DNA of 64,000 bases from Xanthobacter sp. NM-59 (GCF_021401125.1 NZ_JACBFQ010000013.1:1-64000); one strand, 5' to 3'; counted from the stretch's first letter, positions 1 through 7,480 are shown. Program-made: numbers and translations. The notes: generated from the letters alone by a model not told the origin.

Positions 1-1
1 C

Positions 2-322
2 GCCACCTTCGTCCTCTGCGACGAAAACGGCGCCATCCTCCTGCGCACCCTCGGCAACACCCCTGAGGACAAGGCCCACGCCGTCTGCGCAGCAAATGCC
101 ATCAACACCAGGGCGCCTCTCCTCGAGGCCCTGCGCGCCATCCTCACGGGCTCCGAGGCCTCCGGCCGCTGGCTCGATCCCGCCGGCGCCGAGTGCGACC
201 AGGCCGACCCCGGAGCCAAATGGACCCCCTACACCGGCGAAGAGCAGGACATCTGGATCAGCTCCGTCGCCGACATCGCCCGCGAGGCCATCCAAAACGC
301 CGGCGAGACATCTGCCCCCTGA
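2..322 (+). CDS. Unknown protein, C-terminal part (cut by window start)
   Basis: An open frame enters from the left edge and ends in TGA; 106 residues are visible. The middle contains an alternating Ala/Leu helix (residues about 38-48, INTRAPLLEALRAIL) of the type seen in small phage and plasmid proteins, followed by an acidic, Trp-rich tail. The codons are almost all C-ending, like the next three genes and unlike the minus-strand array after 2.4 kb. No function recognised; the start is outside the window. Confidence 0.6.
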   Translation, partial: ATFVLCDENGAILLRTLGNTPEDKAHAVCAANAINTRAPLLEALRAILTGSEASGRWLDPAGAECDQADPGAKWTPYTGEEQDIWISSVADIAREAIQNAGETSAP

Positions 323-351
323 AGCTCCATCACCGCTCCGGAGACACCCTC

Positions 352-447
352 ATGCTCACCATCCTCGCACCCTTCGTCCGCGCCATCTGGAACCGACTCC
401 GAGCCTTCTTCCGCTCTCCCCTCTGGGACTGGATCGACGCTTTCTGA
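352..447 (+). CDS. Small hydrophobic peptide, 31 aa
   Basis: ATG preceded by CCGGAGACACCCTC gives a plausible Shine-Dalgarno sequence 7-8 bases upstream. The peptide is amphipathic and Trp/Phe-rich (MLTILAPFVRAIWNRLRAFF), possibly membrane-associated. It follows the previous stop by 29 bases on the same strand, so it is probably co-transcribed. No family recognised, and the short length keeps confidence low. Confidence 0.4.
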   Translation: MLTILAPFVRAIWNRLRAFFRSPLWDWIDAF

Positions 448-581
448 CAAAACCAAGCCAAGGCCTTCGCGGAAAACCTCACACAGGCCGCCGGCTCCAC
501 GATCGGCGCGCCATCAACCCCATCATTGCGCCACCACCATGGCCGCAGGCGACCGCCCACGGGCCCGCCAGGGAGGCTCCC

Positions 582-1316
582 ATGTCCGAAATCACATACC
601 TCACCCGGAAAGGCGAATGCCCGCCCACAGCCGTCCGCTTCGACGACAAGGGCAAGCCATATTGCGCCATCGACCTCGCATGCCCGCTCTGCGGTGGCTC
701 AGGGCGCACCTCATGGACCCCCGATCCCGTCTGCATCGCATGCGACGGCGAGGGCATCTCAGGACGCGCCGAAAAGGTCGCCCTCTACACACCCGACGAG
801 ATCACACGCCTCAATGCCGCTCTCGCCGAAAAGCGCGCCCGCCAGGACGCCGAGCGCGCCCGAAGCCTCCAAGCCCTCGAGGACACACACGGCCCCATCC
901 TGGAGGCCGCCAGGGCCATCCGCACCGCCAGCCCCTATGCCGACCGCATCCTCAACACCATCGAGCGCACCGCTTCCCTCTCACCCGCCCAGGCCGCCAG
1001 CCTCGAGCGCGCCGTCGCCGAACACCAAGACGCCGGCCCCTCCCAACACCTCGGCGCCGTCGGCGACCGCATCGCCACAACCGCAACCGTCGCCAGCATC
1101 ACGCCCCTCAAGCCACGCTTCCGCAGCAAGGGCCGCACCACCGCATGTGCCGTCACCCTCGCAACCGACGACGGACACCAACTCGTCGCCTTCACCGCCA
1201 CACCCTGCAGCCCCGGGGACCGATTCACAATCTCCGGAACCGTCAAACAGCACAAAACATGGAAAGGAAAAAAACAAACAATCATCAAAAATACAAAAAT
1301 CGCAGCCGTAAAATGA
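582..1316 (+). CDS. Zinc-ribbon protein with DnaJ-like CxxCxG motifs, 244 aa
   Basis: The start was chosen at the ATG after GGGAGGCTCCC. Residues about 34-58 contain two CxxCxGxG-type knuckles (CPLCGGSG and CIACDGEG), as in the zinc-binding centre of DnaJ. An Ala/Arg-rich helical stretch follows, and then a beta-rich C-terminus ending in Lys (TWKGKKQTIIKNTKIAAVK), reminiscent of an OB-like single-strand binding tail (inference only). The length and the single zinc domain do not fit a full DnaJ. Likely a plasmid or phage accessory protein binding nucleic acid. Confidence 0.6.
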   Translation: MSEITYLTRKGECPPTAVRFDDKGKPYCAIDLACPLCGGSGRTSWTPDPVCIACDGEGISGRAEKVALYTPDEITRLNAALAEKRARQDAERARSLQALEDTHGPILEAARAIRTASPYADRILNTIERTASLSPAQAASLERAVAEHQDAGPSQHLGAVGDRIATTATVASITPLKPRFRSKGRTTACAVTLATDDGHQLVAFTATPCSPGDRFTISGTVKQHKTWKGKKQTIIKNTKIAAVK

Positions 1317-1330
1317 GAACTTCTAGACAT

Positions 1331-1385
1331 GAATTGAATATAATTCAAAATTAACACTTGACACGAAGAGAGTAATATATCTAAT
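1331..1385 (+). promoter_or_regulatory. Sigma70-like promoter with upstream inverted repeat
   Basis: An AT-rich gap between two GC-rich genes holds TTGACA at 1358-1363 and TCTAAT at 1380-1385 with a 16-base spacer. Just upstream lies an imperfect palindrome, GAATT-gaatat-AATTC (1331-1346), a plausible operator. It would drive the membrane protein gene at 1443. Confidence 0.55.
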
Positions 1386-1442
1386 GTGAAGATGCCGGGG
1401 GCAGGATGTCCTGCCCCGCCAACGGAACAGGAACTCCTGACC

Positions 1443-1946
1443 ATGGCCTCCAACGTCACCACCCTCAAAGTCCGCGCCCGCAACACCGCCAAGACGACCG
1501 CCGCCCCCACGCGCTCCACAGCCGCCCGCCTCAAGCGCCAGCACGGCGCGGCCGCCGCAACCGGCGCCGTCACCATGATCCTCGTCGCCCTCTCCCTCTC
1601 CCACCTGGCCCACGGTATCGGACTCGTCACCGGCGCCGGCTCCTGGGAACGCTGGGCCATGGCCGCCGGCATCGACCTCGGCTTCGTCGCCCTCGAAATG
1701 AGCCAGCTCTGCGCCGCAACCGAGGCCGTCCGCCGATCCGTCGCCCGCTACGCCGCGCCCGCAATCGTCGGAACCCTCGCCATCAGCGCCGCCCTCAACG
1801 CCCTCGCCTTCGCCGCTGCCGCGATCCCCGGCAGCCCCGCAATGTACGCCGCCGCCGGTCTCGGCATCGTCGTCCCCGCACTCATCTACGCCCTCTCCCG
1901 CATCACCTTCGCTCTCGCCACCGGTGGTGCGCCCCGAGCCGCTTGA
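1443..1946 (+). CDS. Membrane protein with basic N-terminus, 167 aa
   Basis: An N-terminal region of about 37 residues rich in Arg, Lys and Thr is followed by about four hydrophobic segments (near residues 38-56, 70-90, 103-125 and 130-160). ATG 1443 was chosen because AGGAACTC lies upstream; an in-frame GTG at 1386 would add 19 residues. The basic tail would be cytoplasmic. It resembles in layout the small DUF-type membrane proteins of plasmid leading regions, but no family is recognised. Confidence 0.55.
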   Translation: MASNVTTLKVRARNTAKTTAAPTRSTAARLKRQHGAAAATGAVTMILVALSLSHLAHGIGLVTGAGSWERWAMAAGIDLGFVALEMSQLCAATEAVRRSVARYAAPAIVGTLAISAALNALAFAAAAIPGSPAMYAAAGLGIVVPALIYALSRITFALATGGAPRAA

Positions 1947-1950
1947 CCAT

Positions 1951-1979
1951 AAAAAAGGGGCGCCCACCCGGGCGCCCCT
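1951..1979 (-). terminator. Rho-independent terminator for leftward transcription
   Basis: The stem AGGGGCGCCC / GGGCGCCCCT with loop ACCC is flanked on the left by six A residues, so the U-run is on the minus-strand transcript. It is placed to stop leftward transcription coming from the mazEF end of the left arm; it has no U-run for rightward transcripts. Confidence 0.65.
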
Positions 1980-1999
1980 GCCAATTCGAAAGCAACCAC

Positions 2000-2260
2000 A
2001 TGTCCGACGATCCGGCCCCGCGCCTCATCTCCCGCATCGGCCGCGCCATCTATGGCGAAACATGGATGGGCCCACTCAGCCGCGACACCGGTATCCGAAA
2101 ATCAACCATCGACGACTGGGACAAGGGACGATGCGACCCCCCCGCAGGCGTATACAACCGCATCATCCCCATCGCCCAAGCCCAGCTCACACAAGCCCAA
2201 AACCGCGCAGCCGACATCCAAAGCCTCATCCGCGAAATCAAAAACATCACAAGCAAATAG
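2000..2260 (+). CDS. Small helix-turn-helix protein, 86 aa
   Basis: Residues about 10-45 (IGRAIYGETWMGPLSRDTGI then a Thr-Ile-Asp-Asp-Trp recognition helix) fit a one-domain HTH of the kind found in phage and plasmid proteins, which pair an aromatic GetW motif with a short recognition helix. The C-terminus is a helical Gln/Ala-rich tail. No clear Shine-Dalgarno sequence, so the start is uncertain. Likely DNA-binding; target unknown. Confidence 0.5.
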   Translation: MSDDPAPRLISRIGRAIYGETWMGPLSRDTGIRKSTIDDWDKGRCDPPAGVYNRIIPIAQAQLTQAQNRAADIQSLIREIKNITSK

Positions 2261-2408
2261 GTGTCACCACCCCCCGAAACAGGGGTGGGCCCTCCCAGCC
2301 TCGCCACGGCCTCCTGCGGTGAGACGTCGGCCGCCGGCCCTGCCGGGCGACCGCCGCCGGAAGCCTCGGAGGATGCGACCGCCGCCGCGTGCATGCGGCC
2401 CGCCGGCG
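2261..2408. other. Non-coding gap with GC hairpin
   Basis: About 150 bases between convergent genes. A stem of CCACCCC paired with GGGGTGG lies at about 2268-2288 without a U-run on either strand. No credible ORF or promoter was seen in the rest. Confidence 0.4.
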
Positions 2409-2765
2409 TCACGTTCCTGCTCCGGCGTGTCCAAGCAGCCGGCGGACCTCGGCCTCGACCTTCCGCAGCAGGGTCGGCCGCACTGCACCCAGCACCTCGG
2501 CGTGGCGGGCCTCGATGGTGGCGATCTTGCACGGACGGATCACGGACGGCGCCGGCAGGCCGGCCCCCCGGTATGCCTCCCCAAACGGCACATCTCCCGG
2601 CCATGGCCGGTTCTCAGCGCTGGTGATCATCACCACCCAGAGCAGCGCCCCGTCCTCGCCCACGGCGCCATCGGAGACGACGAGAGCCGGCCGGTGCTGC
2701 CGGGTGTGCCTGTCCGTATACGGGAAAGGAACGCGGACCACCGCGCCCCTCTCAAAGCTGGGCAT
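2409..2765 (-). CDS. MazF/PemK-family endoribonuclease toxin
   Basis: The 118 residues begin with the PemK/MazF signature: GAVVRVPFPYTD, a loop, then RPALVVSD, the beta-barrel edge of the family. The length matches the usual 105-120 residues. Members are sequence-specific mRNA interferases neutralised by a cognate antitoxin. The start overlaps the 3' end of the AbrB-type gene by 14 bases, so the two are translationally coupled in antitoxin-toxin order. It is the last gene of the leftward array. Confidence 0.85.
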   Translation of the reverse strand: MPSFERGAVVRVPFPYTDRHTRQHRPALVVSDGAVGEDGALLWVVMITSAENRPWPGDVPFGEAYRGAGLPAPSVIRPCKIATIEARHAEVLGAVRPTLLRKVEAEVRRLLGHAGAGT

Positions 2766-2967
2766 AGGCCTTGCGATCCGCTTCGCTGTCCCACTCGCCG
2801 AACGTGGCGAATGGATCGTCCGCCGGCACCGGCTCGGCCTTGGTGAGGACCACGCGCCCCTCCTCGATGCGGTAGGCGATCGCGTCGCCCTCGCGCAGAT
2901 GAAGAGCCGCCCGCACAGCCTGAGGGATAGTCGTTTGGGCCTTGGATGTGATCTTGCTCGTGATCAT
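2752..2967 (-). CDS. AbrB/MazE-type antitoxin, 71 aa
   Basis: The N-terminus ITSKAQTTIPQAVRAALHL is the SpoVT/AbrB swapped-hairpin DNA-binding motif, with the following GDAIAY and RVVLTK strands. The C-terminus is short and acidic, as expected for toxin wrapping. The start at 2967 was preferred over upstream in-frame Met codons because it leaves the promoter/operator outside the gene. Such antitoxins bind their own operator; a palindromic one lies directly upstream. Confidence 0.85.
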   Translation of the reverse strand: MITSKITSKAQTTIPQAVRAALHLREGDAIAYRIEEGRVVLTKAEPVPADDPFATFGEWDSEADRKAYAQL

Positions 2968-2981
2968 GCTCAGTCCGCTTG

Positions 2982-3024
2982 AAAGGATACTCCTTACTGT
3001 AAGGATCATCCTTTCAAACGTCAA
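2982..3024 (-). promoter_or_regulatory. mazEF promoter with nested palindromic operator
   Basis: On the minus strand TTGACG (3024-3019) and TACAGT (3001-2996) are 17 bases apart. The -10 sits in a perfect palindrome TCCTTAC-T-GTAAGGA (2991-3005), itself framed by AAAGGAT (2982-2988) and ATCCTTT (3008-3014). This is the expected arrangement for autorepression by an AbrB-type antitoxin. Confidence 0.75.
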
Positions 3025-3366
3025 CCGCCGCCTGGCCCTCGCTTGGGCTGCCCAATCCGCCGGAGATAGGCGGGCGGCAGGCTCGACCAGTCGAACTGGT
3101 CCCGAAACTCGCCGCAAACATGATCACGCTGGGTCAGCACATGCCCCGCCCCCAGATCGAGGCTGCACGCCGCGATGCCCAGCACGGCGGTCCGCTCCTG
3201 CTCGGAGACCGGCGCACTCCGCGTGCATTCGCCTGCATGGCTGCCTGAGGCTGCGCCACCAGTCACAGCCCGCGCAGCATAGCCCCAGATCCATGTAAAA
3301 GGCATCCAGAAGTGCTTGGCGCTCACGCATCGCGCGCGCGCTCGCCACATGTCGGTCACGCCCCAT
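3021..3366 (-). pseudogene. Frameshifted zinc-knuckle protein gene
   Basis: The N-terminal half reads in one frame (RQALLDAFYMDLGLCCAGCD then WWR) and the C-terminal half in the next frame (TRSAPVSEQERTAVLGI, later QRDHVCGEF and FDWSSLPPAYLRRIG). Together they resemble a known small phage/plasmid family in which CCAGCDWWR is followed by a CTR-SAPVSG segment and a DHVCGDF...FDWSSLP tail (recalled, not searched). A one-base indel near 3245 explains the break. It could be a decayed gene or a base-calling error in a GC-rich run. A degenerate array motif (TTCCGGCTGAGGGTTGGGG) precedes it. Confidence 0.6.
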
Positions 3367-3631
3367 GGCCGGCCCCAACCCTCAGCCGGAACGTCCGCAC
3401 GATGCGCGGCCGGCCGCTCCTGTCGTGGCCGCGCAGTCGGCCCGGCTCGAACAGGTCCGGCGCCCGGCCGAGAGCCGCCAGGACCTTCTCCATGGCCTTG
3501 AGCGGATGGCCCGACGCCATGCCCGCCCGCGTTGCGATGGCGCCGAGGATCCCGTCGCCCCAGGAGACCGCGCAAAGCCCCTCTTCCGCGAGGACCTCCC
3601 GCGCTGTTTCGGCGATCGTCTTCCGCGCCAT
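3356..3631 (-). CDS. Array protein with paralogue at 13.3 kb, 91 aa
   Basis: Unknown soluble protein with an Ala/Glu-rich N-terminal helix (MARKTIAETAREVLAEEG) and a basic C-terminus. It is nearly identical to the gene at 13280-13570 over about 80 residues; the two diverge only near the C-terminus, where each runs into a different neighbour. The motif TTCCAACTGAGGAGCGGGAC sits directly before the start. It may be a small regulator or modifier; no function assigned. Confidence 0.7.
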   Translation of the reverse strand: MARKTIAETAREVLAEEGLCAVSWGDGILGAIATRAGMASGHPLKAMEKVLAALGRAPDLFEPGRLRGHDRSGRPRIVRTFRLRVGAGHGA

Positions 3632-3643
3632 CCGTCCCGCTCC

Positions 3644-4108
3644 TCAGTTGGAATCCGCCTCGACACCCTTTCGGTCTCTCCGGTCCTGCCCATGGGCGCG
3701 ATCACAGGCGCCCCAAGCGTAGAGAGCGCCCATGGGCAGCAGGACCAGGGCCGCGCCCGCCAGCGCCCCCTCCCAGCCGCCCCGCGCGCCGGCCAGGGCG
3801 CCGGCGCCGGTGAGGGCGACCAGCAGGCCCGTGCCGGGGTGACGCCCATAGTCGGGCAGCCAGCCCATCCCCCGGTTCACCTGGCGCAGGATGCGCAGGG
3901 CGCCACCGGCGCCGGCGGGCGAAAGCAAGAGGACAACCGCGCCCATCAGGCCGAAGACCGGAAGCGCCCCGCCCAAGAGCCCCGTCAGGTGCGCGACCCA
4001 CCCCGGCGCTGGGGCCCGCTCGGCTGCCAGCGCGCACAGCGAGAGCACGCCGATCAGCGCCGCATATCCCATGGCGGCCCGACGCCACGCCGCCAGATCC
4101 CCGATCAT
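3644..4108 (-). CDS. Four-helix membrane protein, 154 aa (family of three)
   Basis: Hydrophobic segments lie near residues 13-30, 43-65, 88-108 and 110-130, with the loop NRGMGWLPDYGRHPGTG between the second and third. Paralogues are at 13583-13888 (internally deleted) and 18682-19152. It ends Asp-Ser-Asn through the junction motif, and is preceded by a variant motif with one extra G (TTCCCAACTGAGGAGCG). Probably an inner membrane protein of unknown role. Confidence 0.7.
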   Translation of the reverse strand: MIGDLAAWRRAAMGYAALIGVLSLCALAAERAPAPGWVAHLTGLLGGALPVFGLMGAVVLLLSPAGAGGALRILRQVNRGMGWLPDYGRHPGTGLLVALTGAGALAGARGGWEGALAGAALVLLPMGALYAWGACDRAHGQDRRDRKGVEADSN

Positions 4109-4144
4109 CGCGCGCTCCTCAGTTGGGAACCGTCGTCCACACGA

Positions 4145-4414
4145 TCAAAACAAGAGCTGCTGCCTCACGGCGTTCCGCGACACGCCGTGGTTTTGGACAT
4201 AGACCTCGGCACGCGTGCCCCTGGTCACATTGACGTAGATTTCCGCCCCCAGGCCGTAGCCGTTCTGCCAGGTCAGAACGTCCCCCACCTCCAGATTCCA
4301 ATCCGTGAGCAGCTCGATGATGGTATAGCCATCATCCGGCGTATCCAGGGCCACCATTCCACGTTGCGGATTCTTCGCCACCACCGTGCCCTTGCGCTCG
4401 CCACCAGACCTCAT
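4145..4414 (-). CDS. Unknown beta-rich protein, 89 aa (paralogue at 16.9 kb)
   Basis: Highly similar to the gene at 16914-17183: both contain KGTVVAKNPQRGMVALDT, GDVLTWQNGYGLG and VYVQNHGVSR, and both end QQLLF. The sequence suggests a small all-beta cold-shock-like or SH3-like barrel (KGTV start, WQNGYG), which is inference. Its stop comes about 20 bases before the next junction motif, so here the motif is purely intergenic. Preceded by the variant TCCATGTAAGGAGC. Confidence 0.7.
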   Translation of the reverse strand: MRSGGERKGTVVAKNPQRGMVALDTPDDGYTIIELLTDWNLEVGDVLTWQNGYGLGAEIYVNVTRGTRAEVYVQNHGVSRNAVRQQLLF

Positions 4415-4424
4415 GTCTAGCTCC

Positions 4425-5105
4425 TTACATGGACGACCCGGGCCCGGTCGAACCCGGGCCCGATGGGGGCGAAAATTCCCCGTCGTCGTCCGGCTCGTCG
4501 TAGGGGCGTAGCCTGGTCTCCTGGGCCTCGGCCAGGGTGAAGGGAACCTCGCGGATCGCCCTGACGGCCGCCTCCACGTCCACGTTCATGCCCTGCCGGG
4601 CCAGCTCCTGAAGGAACAGCTTGGTGGTGACCAGCTGCAGCGGCACCTTGGAGGCCTGCAGGAGCCGCGGCACCTGCAGGTCCTCGTGCAGCACCAGCAC
4701 CGAGCGCACATCGGTCGGCGCCAGCTCCTCGACGAAGTCGCGGACCGCGCGCTCGCCGCCGTCGCGCTGGAGCCGCTTGAGCTTCACCATGGTCTCCGGC
4801 GTCCGCTCGCGGCCGAGCAGCGCGCTGTAGGCGATGCCCTCCACCGTCTCGACCCGCCGCACCGCCTCACCGGAGCGCTCGATCCAGTCCAGGATCTCCC
4901 GCGCATAGGGCTTGTCCGGATGACGGTGGCACGCTTCCATCTCGACCATGTCGACGATGACGATCTGCCGGTTGGTCAGCCGCACCGCGTCCAGAAGATG
5001 GGCCGCGGCCAGCCTCAGGAGAGGACCGGTATCCGCCACCACCACCGGGTCTCGTTGGTCAAGCATCAGCGTCGGCCCCTTCGCCACCTTCGGCAACCTG
5101 ATCAT
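4425..5105 (-). CDS. PIN-domain-like protein, 226 aa
   Basis: VVVADTGPLLRLAAAHLL (residues about 21-38) matches the first strand and acidic residue of PIN nuclease folds; VIVDMVEMEA supplies the second acidic pair, and a late segment (VLVLHEDLQVPRLLQ then LQLVTTKLFLQEL) resembles the end of the fold. PIN proteins are metal-dependent RNases, often toxins. ATG 5105 overlaps the stop of the upstream gene (ATGA), so the pair is coupled as in PIN toxin-antitoxin modules. The N-terminus MIRLP is shared with unrelated array genes, and the C-terminus ends GSSM. Confidence 0.65.
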   Translation of the reverse strand: MIRLPKVAKGPTLMLDQRDPVVVADTGPLLRLAAAHLLDAVRLTNRQIVIVDMVEMEACHRHPDKPYAREILDWIERSGEAVRRVETVEGIAYSALLGRERTPETMVKLKRLQRDGGERAVRDFVEELAPTDVRSVLVLHEDLQVPRLLQASKVPLQLVTTKLFLQELARQGMNVDVEAAVRAIREVPFTLAEAQETRLRPYDEPDDDGEFSPPSGPGSTGPGSSM

Positions 5106-5377
5106 GCCCCGCTCCTTAAGTGGAGAGGCGCGGGCGGCTTTGCCGCGAGGCGCCATTCGTTCATGCGCACGGCTCCGTTGAGGCTCTCGCGGTCCTTCGC
5201 GGGAGCGGACACCAGATCGCCCGACCGGCGAAGAGCCGCAAGCTCGTGCGCGGCCCGGACCATGCCGAGCGCGAACCGGTAGGCGACCTCGCGGGTGGTG
5301 GCCACCTCCTTCCGCCGGACGAACTCCAGGATCGTCTCCGACGTCTGGCCGGGACGCATCTCCACTATCTCGCCCAC
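5102..5377 (-). CDS. Possible partner of the PIN protein, 91 aa
   Basis: The start is a GTG directly behind AAGGAGCGAGAT; the ATG two bases upstream is out of frame and stops at once. Residues about 8-45 (SETILEFVRRKEVATTREVA) look like a short winged-helix or HTH. It overlaps the PIN gene by four bases, consistent with an antitoxin-like or regulatory role; this is context, not a recognised family. Confidence 0.5.
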   Translation of the reverse strand: MGEIVEMRPGQTSETILEFVRRKEVATTREVAYRFALGMVRAAHELAALRRSGDLVSAPAKDRESLNGAVRMNEWRLAAKPPAPLHLRSGA

Positions 5378-5387
5378 ATCTCGCTCC

Positions 5388-5825
5388 TTACTTAGAAGGA
5401 TCGTCGTTGCTAAAGCTCGACCGCAGGCGGGCGGGCTTGGGATAGGACCTCGCGAGAATCTGCCCCGCATACTCCTCGAGAGATGCGCCCGAGCCGATGG
5501 CTCTCCTCTCATCGCCCGCGGTCCACCAGAGCATCTCACGGCACGGCTTCAAGTGTGCTCCGTCGCCAGCGCCGCGCCCGTCTCCAACGTAGTCCTCGGG
5601 CACGATCACAAAGCGAATGTCCACGACATCGACCCCACGAGAAATAAGCTCAAGTGTGCGACGGCGCCCAGCAGGCCATCCACACGGAGCAATCAAGGTG
5701 ACCTGCCTTTCGTCATGACCAGGCTCCCGCCCGTGCTGAATGAGAACAAGCGCAACACGATCTTTAGTGCGGGATGAGAACGGCCCGACATCGATGTCGC
5801 CGATCTGCTCTGCAGAATAGCCCAT
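5388..5825 (-). CDS. Unknown protein, 145 aa
   Basis: ATG with GGAGGTTCCA before it. Mixed alpha/beta composition with a central VDVVDIRFVIVPEDYVGDG strand pair and a Pro/Arg-rich tail; no motif recognised. The C-terminus NDDPSK leads through a TAA into TAAGTAAGGAGCG, a strongly diverged junction. Part of the left-arm cassettes. Confidence 0.6.
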   Translation of the reverse strand: MGYSAEQIGDIDVGPFSSRTKDRVALVLIQHGREPGHDERQVTLIAPCGWPAGRRRTLELISRGVDVVDIRFVIVPEDYVGDGRGAGDGAHLKPCREMLWWTAGDERRAIGSGASLEEYAGQILARSYPKPARLRSSFSNDDPSK

Positions 5826-5836
5826 TGGAACCTCCT

Positions 5837-6373
5837 TCAGAAGGGAGACGGCCCGCAGATGTAGCCTGAAGACCGGTCATTGCCGCCCAGTTCGTCGCCA
5901 GGGCCTGCCAAGGTAATTGCGCCCGCATCGACTTTGCGGAATACGCAGCCCGCATAGGTGCCATTCGGCGCGGCGATACGATCCCTGATCTCGATGGCGC
6001 GCGCCGGCTCGCCACCGAACCAGCCGCAGTCGTCGTAGCCGAGTTCCTGGCACGAAAGCTGGTCCTCCTCATCGACAAGCTGCATGGTGGGCACAAGCCC
6101 GAGATCCAGGGCAGCCGCGATCCGATGCGAACCTTCAAGCGCTACGATCACGCCCTGCGTCTCATCGAGGATTGCCCGGAGAAGCGGAGCGCCGCGCGTC
6201 TTCATCTCCGCCTTGACCTCTTCGAGGTAGGCCGGGTCTACATCGTTGATCGTTACGATGTACTCTATCGTGGGCTGGTGCCGCGATGTGTCGCCGGCGG
6301 TGACGCGCTCGATCTCCGGTCGTTGAGGGGCGGGAGCACCTTCCTCCTCCTTCGGCTTCGGCAACCTGATCAT
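5837..6373 (-). CDS. ParB/Srx-like domain protein, 178 aa
   Basis: The segment GVIVALEGSHRIAAALDLGL (residues about 77-96) is the core of the ParB/sulfiredoxin-like fold, normally binding a nucleotide (GxHR box). ParB N-terminal-type domains of this size are found in plasmid and phage accessory genes, some as CTPases or nucleases. It lacks the HTH of true partition ParB. Begins MIRLP behind TCCATTTGAGGAGGGAGAGG and ends GPSPF. A decayed copy of its central part is at 7282-7472. Confidence 0.65.
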   Translation of the reverse strand: MIRLPKPKEEEGAPAPQRPEIERVTAGDTSRHQPTIEYIVTINDVDPAYLEEVKAEMKTRGAPLLRAILDETQGVIVALEGSHRIAAALDLGLVPTMQLVDEEDQLSCQELGYDDCGWFGGEPARAIEIRDRIAAPNGTYAGCVFRKVDAGAITLAGPGDELGGNDRSSGYICGPSPF

Positions 6374-6404
6374 CCTCTCCCTCCTCAAATGGACGTTTTC
6401 CCGC

Positions 6405-7274
6405 TCAACTTGGACTCGGCCCGCCCCACGGACGTGGCGGCGGTGCATCCTCGACCGTCTCTCCAACGTCGCGCTCCATTTCGGTGGTTAGAACGCGTTC
6501 CTGGCTCGGGTGGCACGAGACGAGGAACGTCATCATCTCGTCGGCATTTCTTCCGACATAGAAACGCACCATCTTTTCATTGAACTCCTGAGCGCGCGCC
6601 GCCGGTATACTCAGCGCATCCATGCCTGCGGTCATCAGAACACCGTTCATCATGAGCCGGGATGTTCTCTTATTGCCGTCGAAGAAAAACTGCTCGCGTG
6701 CTCCGAACAACGAAAAGGCAAGTCCTCGCTCAAACGGGTTCGCCACCTCCGCCTGAAGGGCCTCCACCCCCGAGGCGAATGCAGCATTCAACTCCGGCGC
6801 CCCAGGCACTGTGGGACGAGGAAGGAACCTGCCGGCTTCCCCTAGAGCCACTGCGGGCGTGAAGTGATGCTCCTGGCCCTCGCCACGAAAATGGCCCCAC
6901 TCCAGAGCTTCGTCCCGGGCAACGAGAGCGTGAAGCTCCACAAACGTCGCCTTGTTCAAACGAAATGCGCCGGTGCGCACCATATCCACCAGCCGTTTGG
7001 CGCTCTCTGCCAAATTGACGATCTGGTCCTGGTCCGACAGCTTCCGGCCGCCAACTGTAATCCCGTCGAGCACCGTCTTCACTTCCGGGAATGTGAAGGG
7101 GTTGCCCTCAAGCACAGCCGCATCCCAGACAAACTCGGGCAGCATCCGCCGAAAGCGGAAAAGCACACGATCCGTCGAGAACGTCGGAATGTTGGGAATT
7201 GCTTCCCTGTCCCAACTGAAGCCGAGAGCTTCGAAGAGATCAGCGGACTTCTGGCGCGACATCTTGATCACCAT
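6405..7274 (-). CDS. Fic-domain protein with altered catalytic motif, 289 aa
   Basis: The Fic loop reads EQFFFDGNKRTSRLMMN near residue 190 where active Fic enzymes have HPFx(D/E)GN(G/K)R; the catalytic His position is Gln. An N-terminal LEGN element (DAAVLEGN, about 51-58) resembles the inhibitory helix of class II Fic proteins. Fic enzymes transfer AMP or phosphate groups to target hydroxyls; with His replaced this one is probably inactive or does another reaction. ATG 7274 was chosen; ATG 7262 is possible. C-terminus ends GPSPS. Confidence 0.7.
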   Translation of the reverse strand: MVIKMSRQKSADLFEALGFSWDREAIPNIPTFSTDRVLFRFRRMLPEFVWDAAVLEGNPFTFPEVKTVLDGITVGGRKLSDQDQIVNLAESAKRLVDMVRTGAFRLNKATFVELHALVARDEALEWGHFRGEGQEHHFTPAVALGEAGRFLPRPTVPGAPELNAAFASGVEALQAEVANPFERGLAFSLFGAREQFFFDGNKRTSRLMMNGVLMTAGMDALSIPAARAQEFNEKMVRFYVGRNADEMMTFLVSCHPSQERVLTTEMERDVGETVEDAPPPRPWGGPSPS

Positions 7275-7281
7275 CTTTGAC

Positions 7282-7472
7282 CTACTTCTCGTCTTCATCG
7301 ACAAGCTACATGGTGGGCACAAGCCCGAGATCCAGGGCAGCCGCGATCCGATGCGAACCTTCAAGCGCTACGATCACACCCTGCGTCTCGTCGAGTATGG
7401 CGCGGAGGCGCGGAGCACCGCGCTTCGTCATCTCCGCCTTAACCTCTTCGAGCGAAGTGCGATCGCCATCTT
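7282..7472 (-). pseudogene. Decayed fragment of the ParB-like cassette
   Basis: In one minus-strand frame this reads EEVKAEMTKRGAPRLRAILD, GVIVALEGSHRIAAALDLGL and VPTM, almost identical to the centre of the gene at 5837-6373, but Gln after VPTM has become TAG and a second TAG follows seven codons later. No start codon is in frame. The intact motif TTCCAACTGAGGAGTG still sits immediately upstream, so a cassette has decayed while its junction survived. Confidence 0.75.
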
Positions 7473-7480
7473 TGCACTCC

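Noticed and set aside
539-1354. Long rightward frame rich in Arg and Pro
   Set aside because: It is the shadow of the 582-1316 gene; composition (Arg/Pro/His) is typical of a wrong frame in C-rich codons.
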